The position numbers and the translations under genes were made by a program. DNA of 64,000 bases. Source: Pontibacter ruber (GTDB lineage Bacteria; Bacteroidota; Bacteroidia; Cytophagales; Hymenobacteraceae). The stretch spans positions 1,046,899-1,110,898 of the forward strand of contig NZ_JALPRR010000002.1 of NCBI RefSeq assembly GCF_023630205.1, in the 5' to 3' direction. Of this stretch, positions 1 through 8,217 are shown one piece after another (position 1 is the stretch's first letter; the number at the start of each line of letters is the position of its first letter). Under the pieces are notes generated by a model that saw only the letters and a list, made by a program, of their open reading frames with translations, did not search any database and was not told where the DNA came from.

Positions 1-137
1 GTGCCAGCGATGTGAAGAATTATGTGGCTTTTATGCGGTATGCCTTCCGCTCCAGCCTGAAAGCAAATTATACGGTTGCCAACCTTGGCTTCCGGTGTGT
101 GCAGGACCAGAAAGTACAAACGATTGCTAAAAAGTAA
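1..137 (+). CDS. Formylglycine-generating enzyme family protein, C-terminal end (partial)
   Basis: The open frame runs in from the left edge (codons from base 3) and stops at TAA 135-137. It encodes the last 44 residues of a protein. The segment FRSSLKANYTVANLGFRCV matches the conserved end of the SUMF1/FGE-sulfatase fold, where a Ser/Asn-rich stretch leads into an 'LGFRC' signature. Members either oxidise a Cys in sulfatases to formylglycine or are catalytically divergent. The next gene, a SCO copper chaperone, begins three bases after the stop, so the two are almost certainly co-transcribed. From memory, FGE-like plus SCO genes often follow a copper nitrite reductase (nirK) in Bacteroidota. 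That gene would lie off the window, so this is inference. The true function cannot be read from 44 residues. Confidence 0.72.
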   Translation, partial: ASDVKNYVAFMRYAFRSSLKANYTVANLGFRCVQDQKVQTIAKK

Positions 138-140
138 AAG

Positions 141-779
141 ATGAATATGATGAAACGCTATACCGCCTCTGCCCTTTTGCTTTTAGCAATTGTAATTGGC
201 GCCTGCCAGCAGGGAGAAAGTATTGACAACCTGGAAACTGAAAAAGCAGCCATTGCCTCTGTTTCAGGTACAGCTGAGTTATCGGATATGTCGCTCTATA
301 ACCTGGAGTCGGAATGGCAAAACCAGGAGAACGAAACTGTGAAGCTGCAGCACCTGCAGGGCAAGGTACAGCTGGTGGCCATGATCTATACCAGTTGCGA
401 ATACGCCTGCCCGCGCATTGTAGCTGATCTTAAGCGCATCGAATCTTCTTTGGAAGAAGTAAAGCGCGAAGATGTAGGCATTGTGCTGGTAACCATGGAC
501 CCGGTGCGTGATACACCGGAAAAGCTGAGCGCGTTTGCGGCAGAAAACAAACTCAGCTCCGACCGCTACGAGCTCCTCACCAGCAAGCAGGAAAACATCC
601 AGGAACTGGCTGCTTTGCTGAACATGAAGTATAAAATGTCGCCTAACGGAGAGATCGCCCACTCCAACATCATCTCTGTGTTGAACGCACAAGGCGAGAT
701 CGTACACCAGCAGGAAGGCCTGGGCAAAGACCCTAATGAAACGGTTGAAGCTATTAAGGGTTTATTGAAAAAGATGTAG
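141..779 (+). CDS. SCO1/SenC family copper chaperone, lipoprotein
   Basis: 212 residues. An N-terminal signal peptide ends in a lipobox (IGAC, Cys22), so the protein is probably membrane-anchored and faces the periplasm. The thioredoxin-like SCO fold carries the copper/redox motif SCEYAC (Cys86, Cys90) and the distal His ligand in EIAHSN (His174). All three ligands of a functional SCO protein are therefore present. SCO proteins deliver Cu to the CuA site of cytochrome oxidase or to other cupro-enzymes. Here the adjacency to an FGE-like gene suggests a dedicated cupro-enzyme such as nitrite reductase (inference). ATG codons at 141, 147 and 150 could all serve as the start; 141 lies just after the upstream stop. 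A hairpin follows the gene. Confidence 0.92.
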   Translation: MNMMKRYTASALLLLAIVIGACQQGESIDNLETEKAAIASVSGTAELSDMSLYNLESEWQNQENETVKLQHLQGKVQLVAMIYTSCEYACPRIVADLKRIESSLEEVKREDVGIVLVTMDPVRDTPEKLSAFAAENKLSSDRYELLTSKQENIQELAALLNMKYKMSPNGEIAHSNIISVLNAQGEIVHQQEGLGKDPNETVEAIKGLLKKM

Positions 780-804
780 CAGGCCAGCCGGAACAGAAAA
801 CAAG

Positions 805-834
805 AAAGGCTGCACTAATAAAAGTGCAGCCTTT
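805..834. terminator. Bidirectional terminator hairpin between SCO and SDR genes
   Basis: A perfect 12-bp inverted repeat (AAAGGCTGCACT, 805-816, with its complement 823-834) and a 6-nt loop lies between convergent genes. The stem ends are A- and T-rich, so it can terminate in either direction. Confidence 0.8.
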
Positions 835-893
835 CCTGCTGTTATATCCAGCGGTATAATCTTTACCTCTCTACCTTTCTAACTTTTTAACTC

Positions 894-1799
894 TCAACCC
901 TGTCCTTTCCCTCGCATCTGTTTTTCCATGGCATCCCACATTTCCTGCGGAATCTGGTCGAAGGAGTTAAACTCGCCGGCGCCATAAAGCCATTCGCCGC
1001 CATCTATGGTCACTACTTCACCGTTCACAAACGATGCGTAGTCAGACACCAGGTAGGCAGCCAGGTTTGCCAGTTCCTGGTGCTCTCCGAACCTGCCCAC
1101 CGGTATGCGTTTAACTGGATCAAGTTTATCGGCCAGTTGCTTTGGGAACAGGCGCGTCCAGGCGCCTTCTGTCGGGAAAGGCCCGGGTGCAATGGCGTTG
1201 GAGCGGATGCCATACTTTGCCCACTCGGATGCCAAGGAGCGTGTCAGGGCCAGCACACCAGCTTTGGCGCAGGCAGAAGGCACCACGTAGCCCGAGCCTG
1301 TCCAGGCATAGGTGGTAACGATGTTAAGTATAGTAGCCTGCTGTTTTTGCTCAATCCAGTGTTTGCCTAAGGCCAGTGTGCAGTTATAGCTGCCCTTCAG
1401 CACAATATCCGTAATCACGTCGAAAGCCTTGTGGCTGAGCCTTTCCGTAGGGCTCACAAAGTTACCAGCAGCATTATTTACCAGCACATCCACCCTGCCG
1501 AACTTGTCTAAGGTAGCCTGCAGCATGGCTTCGATCTCGTTATACTTGCGCACGTCGCAGGCGATTGGAAGCACCTGCCCGCCTGTTTCTTCCGTCAGTT
1601 CACGGGCAGTTTGTTCCAGCACTTCCATTTTGCGGCTGCTGATCACCGCGTTGGCGCCTAGCTCAAGAAAATACTTTACCATGGAGCGGCCAAGGCCAGT
1701 TCCGCCGCCTGTTACAATGATCGTTTTGCCTTTCAGGGCGCCTTCTTTCAACATGGGTTCTGCTTTCATACTTTTATTTTGTTTCTTACGATTTCGCAT
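894..1799 (-). CDS. SDR oxidoreductase resembling 2,4-dienoyl-CoA reductase
   Basis: Short-chain dehydrogenase of about 290-301 residues with the cofactor motif TGGGTGLG (30-37) and the NNAAG motif (108-112). Unlike classical SDRs it has no YxxxK. It carries TTYAWTGSGYVVPSACAK, with Tyr164, Ser175 and Lys179 spaced exactly as the catalytic Tyr/Ser/Lys of mitochondrial DECR1 as I recall them. The 'EWAKYGIRSNAIAPGP' and C-terminal 'SDYASFVNGEVVTIDGGE' stretches also follow that family. The probable role is NADPH-dependent reduction of 2,4-dienoyl-CoA during unsaturated fatty-acid beta-oxidation. Start choice is open: ATG at 1799, or ATG at 1769 (MKAEPM), which better fits homologue length and has the A-rich upstream region usual here. 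Transcribed alone. Confidence 0.85.
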   Translation of the reverse strand: MRNRKKQNKSMKAEPMLKEGALKGKTIIVTGGGTGLGRSMVKYFLELGANAVISSRKMEVLEQTARELTEETGGQVLPIACDVRKYNEIEAMLQATLDKFGRVDVLVNNAAGNFVSPTERLSHKAFDVITDIVLKGSYNCTLALGKHWIEQKQQATILNIVTTYAWTGSGYVVPSACAKAGVLALTRSLASEWAKYGIRSNAIAPGPFPTEGAWTRLFPKQLADKLDPVKRIPVGRFGEHQELANLAAYLVSDYASFVNGEVVTIDGGEWLYGAGEFNSFDQIPQEMWDAMEKQMRGKGQG

Positions 1800-1896
1800 T
1801 GCCGGCTACAGGAGCAGGTGCATTTACATAAAGATAAGAATAGCGTAGTATATCCTTCAAGAAAAGTCGTATTCTTAACAGAAACAAATTGAAGCT

Positions 1897-2289
1897 ATGG
1901 ATATTAAACAAATTGAAGCCGAACTGAAAAAGGCATCGAATGGCTTGCTGATGATGAGCGAGACAGATGAGCCGTTTGAGTTCTATTATGATGAAGAACA
2001 TGTTGCCAACAACCTGGATACAGAGAACGTGCTGAAACTCGCAGGTATGCCAGCTGAGTATCCGGCGGAAGTGGTTGACCTGGAATATTTTTTCAGGAAC
2101 ATGACGCGTCCAGATGTAGCCGGAGAGCAACAGGCACAGGGTTTTCAGCGCCTGCAAGCCACCCTGCACGAGCTGCTGCAGGATGTGAAAGTTTACCGTA
2201 TTGGGGAGAACAGGATAACAGTTTTTATACTTGGTAAAACACCGGATGGCAAAATTGCCGGTCTTAAAACTGTTGTTGTAGAAACCTGA
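1897..2289 (+). CDS. Nuclease A inhibitor (NuiA) family protein
   Basis: 130 residues with no signal peptide, hence cytoplasmic. The N-terminal helix and 'GLLMMSETDEPFEFYYDE' segment, and the C-terminal 'VFILGKTPDGKIAGLKTVVVET', match the PR-1-like NuiA fold. In cyanobacterial NuiA an N-terminal Glu and the C-terminal Thr contact the metal centre of NucA (recalled). Here Glu22 in SETD and the C-terminal Thr130 occupy those places, so the inhibitory residues seem conserved. Two NucA/Serratia-type nucleases are encoded convergently just downstream, giving a natural target. The inferred role is to protect the cytoplasm from nuclease that has not been exported. A bidirectional terminator separates it from the first nuclease gene. 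Confidence 0.85.
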   Translation: MDIKQIEAELKKASNGLLMMSETDEPFEFYYDEEHVANNLDTENVLKLAGMPAEYPAEVVDLEYFFRNMTRPDVAGEQQAQGFQRLQATLHELLQDVKVYRIGENRITVFILGKTPDGKIAGLKTVVVET

Positions 2290-2306
2290 TAAACGAAACT
2301 GACCAT

Positions 2307-2342
2307 AAAAAAGCCTCTGCAGGAGAACCGGCAGAGGCTTTT
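2307..2342. terminator. Bidirectional terminator between nuiA-like and nuclease genes
   Basis: A perfect 10-bp stem (AAGCCTCTGC, 2311-2320, with 2331-2340) has A-rich sequence on one side and T-rich on the other, between convergent genes. Confidence 0.85.
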
Positions 2343-2363
2343 CATGTGAACGATAGAAATTAC

Positions 2364-3245
2364 TTATTGCGTCGGGCCGCTGTCAACGCGTGCCTCAATA
2401 ACGCTCTGCACATCCGAAGCCACATTCGATAACAGGTTGTAGCCCATTTTGGCTTCAATGGCATCCACGGTGGTGCGGTAAGACCCCCAGCTGGTGCTGA
2501 TAGAAGTGGAGTTCGGTGTATCAACGGCAATAACACGCGTACTCGTTGTAACGCGGCTCACGTCGCTGGTACCTACAGGCAATACCACAATCACTTTCCA
2601 GATACGGTTTGGTACAGTTACTTTGCCGCTGGCCAGCGTTTCTTTATACCCATTGCTGCCTGTTCCGCCTTTGCCATAGTTACCCATGATGATGTAGAGC
2701 TCGTTGCCCTGGCTAACCAACGTACGGCAGTAATTTTCCAGGTTTGCCCAGGTCTGCTGGTTATTTGTAGGCGCCTGCGGAATCATGTTCGACATCAGGA
2801 AAGTAGCCGAATTATCCATTACCGTAAGTGTTCTGTCTGCTGAAGGGGTGTTGTGCCCCCGGTCGAAGCCGCTGCCGGTATAGTCGGAAGGCTGTACCCG
2901 GTAAAAGCTACTCGGCAGTGAGTTGTCGGCACGAAAATCGTCCTGGCGGGGCGTGCTGCCGAGCCAGGCGCTGCTCAAATGCCAGCTCACCCAGTTCGGA
3001 GTGCCCCGGTAACTGTTGTAGGACATGGAATACTGGGCCTTGTTGATCAGGTAATTGGAATAGCTGGTACCTGCACTGCTCGGGTTACCCATCGCCATGT
3101 TGTTGTCCTGCGTGGCCGTGGCATTGGCTGCTACACTAATCGTAGCAATGTCACGATCATCGGGATGAACGTTGTCCTTAGAACAGGAAACCAGCATCCA
3201 TCCGCCAACGGAGAGATACAAAAAGCGTCGTAAAAGTTTGTTCAT
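2364..3245 (-). CDS. DNA/RNA non-specific endonuclease, lipoprotein (copy 1)
   Basis: 293 residues. A signal peptide ends in LVSC (lipid Cys21), so the enzyme is exported and membrane-anchored. The beta-beta-alpha-metal nuclease core has the DRGH motif (128-131; general base His131), the 'SNMIPQ' strand and the metal ligand Asn162 with Glu170 eight residues on. The His-to-Asn-to-Glu spacing matches Serratia nuclease and NucA. It should cleave single- and double-stranded DNA and RNA using Mg2+, for nutrient scavenging or defence. A paralogue lies directly upstream in the same orientation, nearly identical through the core. The two differ mainly in the linker after the signal peptide (about 12 residues longer here). 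Neither CDS contains the AAGTATA word common elsewhere. Confidence 0.94.
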   Translation of the reverse strand: MNKLLRRFLYLSVGGWMLVSCSKDNVHPDDRDIATISVAANATATQDNNMAMGNPSSAGTSYSNYLINKAQYSMSYNSYRGTPNWVSWHLSSAWLGSTPRQDDFRADNSLPSSFYRVQPSDYTGSGFDRGHNTPSADRTLTVMDNSATFLMSNMIPQAPTNNQQTWANLENYCRTLVSQGNELYIIMGNYGKGGTGSNGYKETLASGKVTVPNRIWKVIVVLPVGTSDVSRVTTSTRVIAVDTPNSTSISTSWGSYRTTVDAIEAKMGYNLLSNVASDVQSVIEARVDSGPTQ

Positions 3246-3420
3246 AAAAAATATAGAGTTTGGTTATATAGCAAATATCTATATTCTTTATGGCTCAAAC
3301 ATTAACCAAAAGTTATATTTTATATACTTGGAAAAGATTCCTTAAGCCGCTATAAATGAAATGATTAAAGTGCAAGTATAAGATGTTTGCACATTGATAA
3401 GCTGCTCTCCGAAGTATACT

Positions 3421-4266
3421 TTACTGCGTGGGTCCATCGTCCTTTTTTGCCTCCAGTACATCCTGCATGTCATCGGGTACATTGCTCAGCAGGTCATAGC
3501 CGGTCTTTGCTTCGATAACATCCACAGTGGTGCGGTAGCTGCTCCAGTTTGTTCCCACTGAGTTGGCATTTGGCGTATCTACAGCAATAACGCGTGTACC
3601 AGTGTTGATCCGGTTTACATCGCCGGAGCCAAGGGGTAGCACTACGATCACTTTCCAGATCCGGTTAGGCACTGTTACCTTGCCGCCAGCCAACGTTTCT
3701 TTGTAGCCATTGCTGCCTTCTCCTCCTTTTCCATAGCTGCCCATGATGATGTACAGCTCGTTTCCTTGCTCTACCAGTTCCCGGCAATAGTTCTCCAGAC
3801 CAGCCCAGTTTTTCTGGTTATTATTCGGAGCCTGCGGGATCATGTTCGTCATCAGGAAGGTAGCGGAATTATCTTCTACGCTGCCGGTCCGGTCAGCTGA
3901 GGGGGTATTATGGCCTCGGTCAAAACCACTGTTGGTGTAGTCGGAAGGTACTACTTTGTAGAAAGCAGATGGAAGCGTTTGATCAGCCCTGAAATCGTCC
4001 TGTCGTGGTGCTTCGCCGAGCCAGGCGCTGCTCAGGTGCCAGCTTACCCAATTAGGGGTGCCCCGGTAACTGTTGTAAGAGAGCGCATATTGTGGTTTCT
4101 CTACCAGGTAATTGGCATAGGCTTTATCGGCTTCGCTGGGGTTGCCCAGTGCCAGGTGGCTGTCGCGGGTGGCTGAGTTTGTCGGGCTTACCTCTTCCAC
4201 GGAACAGGCAACGGCCATCCAGCTGATAAAGGAAAGGTAAGCGAAACGACGTAAGAATTTGTACAT
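3421..4266 (-). CDS. DNA/RNA non-specific endonuclease, lipoprotein (copy 2)
   Basis: 281 residues, with a lipoprotein signal ending VAC (Cys21). Catalytic motifs are intact: DRGH at 116-119 (His119), Asn150 and Glu158. It is a tandem paralogue of the next gene downstream (2364-3245), sharing long blocks such as 'SYNSYRGTPNWVSWHLSSAW'. The 175-bp gap between the two, with its own AT-rich upstream region, allows separate transcription. A TACTTTTG element about 70 bp upstream is the likely promoter. The NuiA-like inhibitor encoded at 1897-2289 is a plausible partner for both enzymes. Confidence 0.94.
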   Translation of the reverse strand: MYKFLRRFAYLSFISWMAVACSVEEVSPTNSATRDSHLALGNPSEADKAYANYLVEKPQYALSYNSYRGTPNWVSWHLSSAWLGEAPRQDDFRADQTLPSAFYKVVPSDYTNSGFDRGHNTPSADRTGSVEDNSATFLMTNMIPQAPNNNQKNWAGLENYCRELVEQGNELYIIMGSYGKGGEGSNGYKETLAGGKVTVPNRIWKVIVVLPLGSGDVNRINTGTRVIAVDTPNANSVGTNWSSYRTTVDVIEAKTGYDLLSNVPDDMQDVLEAKKDDGPTQ

Positions 4267-4336
4267 GAAAGAATTTATACTTTAGAGACTGCCTCATATT
4301 GCCTTCGAAACTGAAGCAGGCGATTATTTAACTGCA

Positions 4337-4344
4337 CAAAAGTA
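4337..4344 (-). promoter_or_regulatory. Putative -7 element TACTTTTG for nuclease copy 2
   Basis: On the minus strand the 8-mer fits the Bacteroidota consensus TAnnTTTG and lies about 70 bp before the ATG at 4266. I see no clean -33 TTTG. Confidence 0.4.
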
Positions 4345-4384
4345 GTTATAGTATAGCCGGAAAATAATTTATGTGCTTGTATAA

Positions 4385-5857
4385 TTAGAGATGGTCCTGG
4401 GTAAGTTTGTGCACGGCTATGACCCCGCTGAGGCAAACACCCACTATTCCCTGCCCCGGGTAAACCGTATCGCCGCAGAGATAGGCACCTTTATGGTCGA
4501 GGCGTGCATCCTTCATCTGCCAGGGCTTCAGGTGCCGGTACTGCGGGTACCCTCCTACCATGCCAAATGCACGCTTTGTCCAGAATAACCAGGCTCCGGG
4601 CGTAGCTGCCTGTTTATACTTTATACTTTCGCGTTTGATGATCTTTTTCTCATCCAGCAGTTTTATCACAGCTTCCTCGATCTGTTCCTTATCGGTGATG
4701 TAGTTCTTGGCGGGATCCTTTACGTGCGTGCTGATGGAAACAACTGTTTCTCCGGCAGCAGCACGAGTAATATCGGCAGGATGGCTGAAGCTGATGAATA
4801 TACTTTTGCTTCCGATCTGGGGCAGGCCTTCCGGTACATGCACCTGGTGATGCAGCACCTCCTGGGGCGGCGCATGCTCCAGTACCAGTCCCATCGTAAA
4901 AGCTCCGTTTAGTTTCTCAGACGGGAATACATACTTCTGAAGCTTCTGCAGTAACTGTTTATCCTTAAATAGTTGCAAAGTGTTATTCAGCGGAATGCCA
5001 CTGATCAGGAACCTGCTTTCAAACTTGTCTTTTGAAGTATAAACAGTATAGCCTTCCGTTGTTGGTATAACCTGCTCTACCTCCTGCCGGTACAGCACCT
5101 CCGAGCCATTGGATTCGATGTACTGCACAACCGGTTTTACCAGGTTGATCAGGCCTCCGTTCACGTAGTAGTTGCTGTACAACGTATAGCAAAGCGCCGT
5201 AGCACCAAACAACTCATTCACCTCCTGCATGTGGTTCTGTGCTGTAATCAGCAGTTGCTCGTTCACAAAGTCTGCGAACAACTTATTCTGTAGCAGGTCA
5301 TACTTTCGCAGCAGGTCTTCCATGGTACGGAAGGCAGCGGGTAGCAAGCTTATCTGTGCCGGTTTTACCTGTAAGGCCGATCGCAGCAGGTCTTTGATGC
5401 TGGAGAAAGGGAAATTGCGCTGCTGCAGCGAGGTGCGCCATACTTCCCTGCTCAGGCGGTAACAGTGTTCCCAGAAGGGCCGCTGGTTATACGTGCCGAA
5501 CACCCGCTCTGCTTCTGCTATCCAGTCACTTAGCTTTGTATAGCGGGTAAGTGTTTGTCCATCCGGTAAATGCACCTGCATGGGCACATCCAACTTACGG
5601 AGCGGTACCTCTATGCCGGTTTCATCGAGTAGGTAACGCAATGGCATATGTTCGTCCAATCCTACCATGGTGGTGGCACCCGACTCAAAACAGTAACCTT
5701 TTCGTTTAAAGGATGAGGCGCAGCCGCCCGGGTACGCTGCCTGCTCCAGCACACATACCTTCAACCCTTTTTTCACCAGCAGGGCTGCTGCCGTAAGCGA
5801 GCCGAATCCGGAGCCAACAAGTACCACATCATACTTCATTATTTCGTTACTTTGCAC
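4385..5857 (-). CDS. FAD-dependent phytoene-desaturase-like oxidoreductase
   Basis: 490 residues. The N-terminal dinucleotide-binding motif is VVLVGSGFGSLTAAALL (about 10-26), followed by the second-strand Glu in 'CVLEQAAYPGGCASSF'. The C-terminal FAD motif 'YLCGDTVYPGQGIVGVCLSG' is typical of the CrtI/CrtISO/retinol-saturase family. These enzymes desaturate, saturate or isomerise carotenoids and related polyenes. No other carotenoid gene is adjacent, so the substrate is open: carotenoid desaturase, prolycopene isomerase-like and all-trans-retinol saturase-like are all possible. The start MQSNEIMKYD could also be the internal Met7. It is divergent from the YeeZ-like gene at 5976. Confidence 0.8.
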   Translation of the reverse strand: MQSNEIMKYDVVLVGSGFGSLTAAALLVKKGLKVCVLEQAAYPGGCASSFKRKGYCFESGATTMVGLDEHMPLRYLLDETGIEVPLRKLDVPMQVHLPDGQTLTRYTKLSDWIAEAERVFGTYNQRPFWEHCYRLSREVWRTSLQQRNFPFSSIKDLLRSALQVKPAQISLLPAAFRTMEDLLRKYDLLQNKLFADFVNEQLLITAQNHMQEVNELFGATALCYTLYSNYYVNGGLINLVKPVVQYIESNGSEVLYRQEVEQVIPTTEGYTVYTSKDKFESRFLISGIPLNNTLQLFKDKQLLQKLQKYVFPSEKLNGAFTMGLVLEHAPPQEVLHHQVHVPEGLPQIGSKSIFISFSHPADITRAAAGETVVSISTHVKDPAKNYITDKEQIEEAVIKLLDEKKIIKRESIKYKQAATPGAWLFWTKRAFGMVGGYPQYRHLKPWQMKDARLDHKGAYLCGDTVYPGQGIVGVCLSGVIAVHKLTQDHL

Positions 5858-5975
5858 GGGGCGCTACAGCTATTTATACTTTATCTCAAGCTAAACAGCA
5901 AGCCCTGCAGATTGTTAACGTATAGCTTGCTCTACCACAGGACAAGTATAAACAAGCAAACGAGTAATACAGGAA

Positions 5976-6803
5976 ATGGAAGAAAAAGCTGATATCAGCA
6001 TCATGGGTTGCGGCTGGCTGGGAATGCCGCTGGCAGACCGGTTCATAAACAGTGGTTACCGCGTAAAGGGCTCCACCACCACTCCTGACAAGCTTGCTAC
6101 ACTGCGCGAGAAGAAAATAGAACCCTACCTGCTAAACCTTGCCGGGGAAGAAACGGACCAAGAGGCACTTGCCGACTTCCTGAATGCCCGTGTACTGATC
6201 CTCAACATTCCGCCCCGTTTACGAACCGGCGATGGAGACAACTACCTGCAGCAGCTTCATCGCCTGCTCAAAGCCATGTGCGAGTCGCCTGTTAGCCGGG
6301 TGTTGTTTGTCAGCTCCACCTCTGTTTACCTGAACCTGAACCGCGTGGTAACGGAAGAAGACATTGCCTTTACCCAGGAGCAGGATCCTCATAATGCATT
6401 GCTGCAGGCTGAAAAAATGTTCCAGGACCGGGAAGACTGGGTGTGTACAGTGGTGCGGTTCGGAGGCTTGGTGGGGGGCAGCAGGCAGCCCGGTAAGTTT
6501 ATGGCCGGCAGAAAACATCTGCCGGACGGAGACGCACCTGTTAACCTGATTCACCAGGACGATTGCATAGAGATCCTGTTCCGGATCGTGGAAGCGGAAA
6601 AATGGGGATATACTTTTAATGCCTGTGCCGACGAACACCCGCTCCGGAAAGATTTTTATACCAAGGCAGCACTCGCCCTGGAGATGGTTGCGCCTCAGTT
6701 TGATGCCATGGAAGAGACGCAGTTCAAACTGATCAACAGCCAGAAGCTGAAAGATGAACTGTCATATGTGTTCATCCACCCCGACCCTATGCTTTTCTTT
6801 TAG
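5976..6803 (+). CDS. SDR/NAD-dependent epimerase-like protein (YeeZ type)
   Basis: 275 residues. The N-terminal Rossmann motif is IMGCGWLGMPLADR (GxGxxG variant), followed by 'GYRVKGSTTT', which suggests NADP binding through Ser/Thr/Arg. The mid-protein 'RVLFVSSTSVY' supplies the SSTSVY catalytic strand of extended SDRs, but the usual YxxxK is not evident. The sequence resembles E. coli YeeZ and the protein family annotated as NAD(P)-dependent epimerase without known substrate. It starts 118 bp from the divergent flavoprotein gene. The next gene, also on the plus strand, begins 109 bp downstream. Confidence 0.75.
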   Translation: MEEKADISIMGCGWLGMPLADRFINSGYRVKGSTTTPDKLATLREKKIEPYLLNLAGEETDQEALADFLNARVLILNIPPRLRTGDGDNYLQQLHRLLKAMCESPVSRVLFVSSTSVYLNLNRVVTEEDIAFTQEQDPHNALLQAEKMFQDREDWVCTVVRFGGLVGGSRQPGKFMAGRKHLPDGDAPVNLIHQDDCIEILFRIVEAEKWGYTFNACADEHPLRKDFYTKAALALEMVAPQFDAMEETQFKLINSQKLKDELSYVFIHPDPMLFF

Positions 6804-6912
6804 TAACTTTACAGAAACTTGTTGATTGCTTTTTGCTGGAGTTCGACAGGAGGTCTTTGGTGCCTTTGTTTACCAGAGATCAATTAGCAATCAAGTATCA
6901 TCAATCAACTAA

Positions 6913-8154
6913 ATGAAAGTAGTAGTTATAGGCGGCGGGGCGGCTGGCTTTTTTGGCGCCATTGCGTGTGCAGCAGCTAATCCAAAGCTCCAGGTTACCT
7001 TGCTGGAGAAGACAAACAAGCTGCTGTCTAAAGTGCGCGTATCCGGAGGTGGGCGCTGCAATGTTACTCACGATTGCCTGCAACCTACTGTTTTCTCACA
7101 AAACTATCCGCGCGGTGCCAAGCAGCTGAAAGAAGCCTTTAAACTGTTTGGTGCTGAAGAAACGATTCGGTGGTTTGAACAGCGGGGCGTCTCTTTAAAG
7201 ACAGAAGCCGATGGCCGCATGTTTCCAACTACAGATAACTCAGAAACCATCATCGAATGCCTGCTTCGGGAAGCGCGGAAAGCTGGGGTTGAAGTAAGAA
7301 CGGGAACGGGTGTAGAGCACATCACCCCACCACAGGCAACTGGCTCCGGCACCTTTATACTTCAGCTTACGAACGGGCAAACCATAACGGCAGATAAAGT
7401 ACTCATCTGCACCGGCGGCAATCCGAAAAGCCAAGGTTATGACTGGCTCCGTGTACTCGGCCATACCATACAGGAACCGGTTCCTTCGCTCTTTACTTTC
7501 AACGTACCGGGTTCTCCTTTCCAAGAACTGCAGGGTGTGTCGGTGCCAAAGGCGCGGGTGCGTATTGCGGGCCTGAAACTGGAATACGAAGGGCCTTTGC
7601 TCATCACTCATTGGGGGTACAGTGGCCCAGCCGTGCTAAAGCTTTCTGCCTGGGGCGCCCGGGTGTTTCATGACCAGAACTACAACTTTACCGCGCTGAT
7701 TAACTGGGTGCCCGAACTTACAGAAGAAAGCCTGCGGGAACAGCTGCAGCAATACCGGCAGGCTCATCCAAAGAAAGTAGTGGCCACGAACCCGCTCTTC
7801 GGCTTACCCCAGCGCTTGTGGAAAGCAATGGCTGCACTGGCCCAAGTACCGGCTGATACAAAATGGGCAGAATTGCCGGCTAAGAATACCAACAAATTAG
7901 TAGAGGCATTGCACCGTGCTCCTTTCGAGGTAAAAGGCAAAACCACTTTCAAGGAAGAGTTTGTAACTTGTGGCGGCGTTGACCTGAGCCAGGTGAACAT
8001 GAAAACAATGGAAAGCAGGCTGCAGCCAGGTCTATACTTTGCCGGAGAGGTGCTGGATATTGATGGAATTACGGGAGGTTTTAATTTTCAGGCAGCATGG
8101 ACAACCGGCTACCTGGCTGGCCAAGCCATTGCAGAATCAAGTATGAATCCATAG
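6913..8154 (+). CDS. BaiN/HI0933 family flavoprotein
   Basis: 413 residues. The FAD-binding N terminus is VVVIGGGAAGFFGAIA (3-18), then the family signature 'KVRVSGGGRCNVTH' (about 40-53). The C-terminal 'GLYFAGEVLDIDGITGGFNFQAAW' region closes over the flavin. This is the HI0933-like/YhiN/BaiN family. Most members are of unknown function; some reduce bile-acid or unsaturated substrates. The inserted middle domain (about 190-340) is typical. It has no operon partner. Overlapping antisense frames are not genes. Confidence 0.88.
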   Translation: MKVVVIGGGAAGFFGAIACAAANPKLQVTLLEKTNKLLSKVRVSGGGRCNVTHDCLQPTVFSQNYPRGAKQLKEAFKLFGAEETIRWFEQRGVSLKTEADGRMFPTTDNSETIIECLLREARKAGVEVRTGTGVEHITPPQATGSGTFILQLTNGQTITADKVLICTGGNPKSQGYDWLRVLGHTIQEPVPSLFTFNVPGSPFQELQGVSVPKARVRIAGLKLEYEGPLLITHWGYSGPAVLKLSAWGARVFHDQNYNFTALINWVPELTEESLREQLQQYRQAHPKKVVATNPLFGLPQRLWKAMAALAQVPADTKWAELPAKNTNKLVEALHRAPFEVKGKTTFKEEFVTCGGVDLSQVNMKTMESRLQPGLYFAGEVLDIDGITGGFNFQAAWTTGYLAGQAIAESSMNP

Positions 8155-8217
8155 CAGGAAACAAAAAGTACCATTATGCAGTACATCAGCATATAAGAAC
8201 TATAATATAGTAAGACT

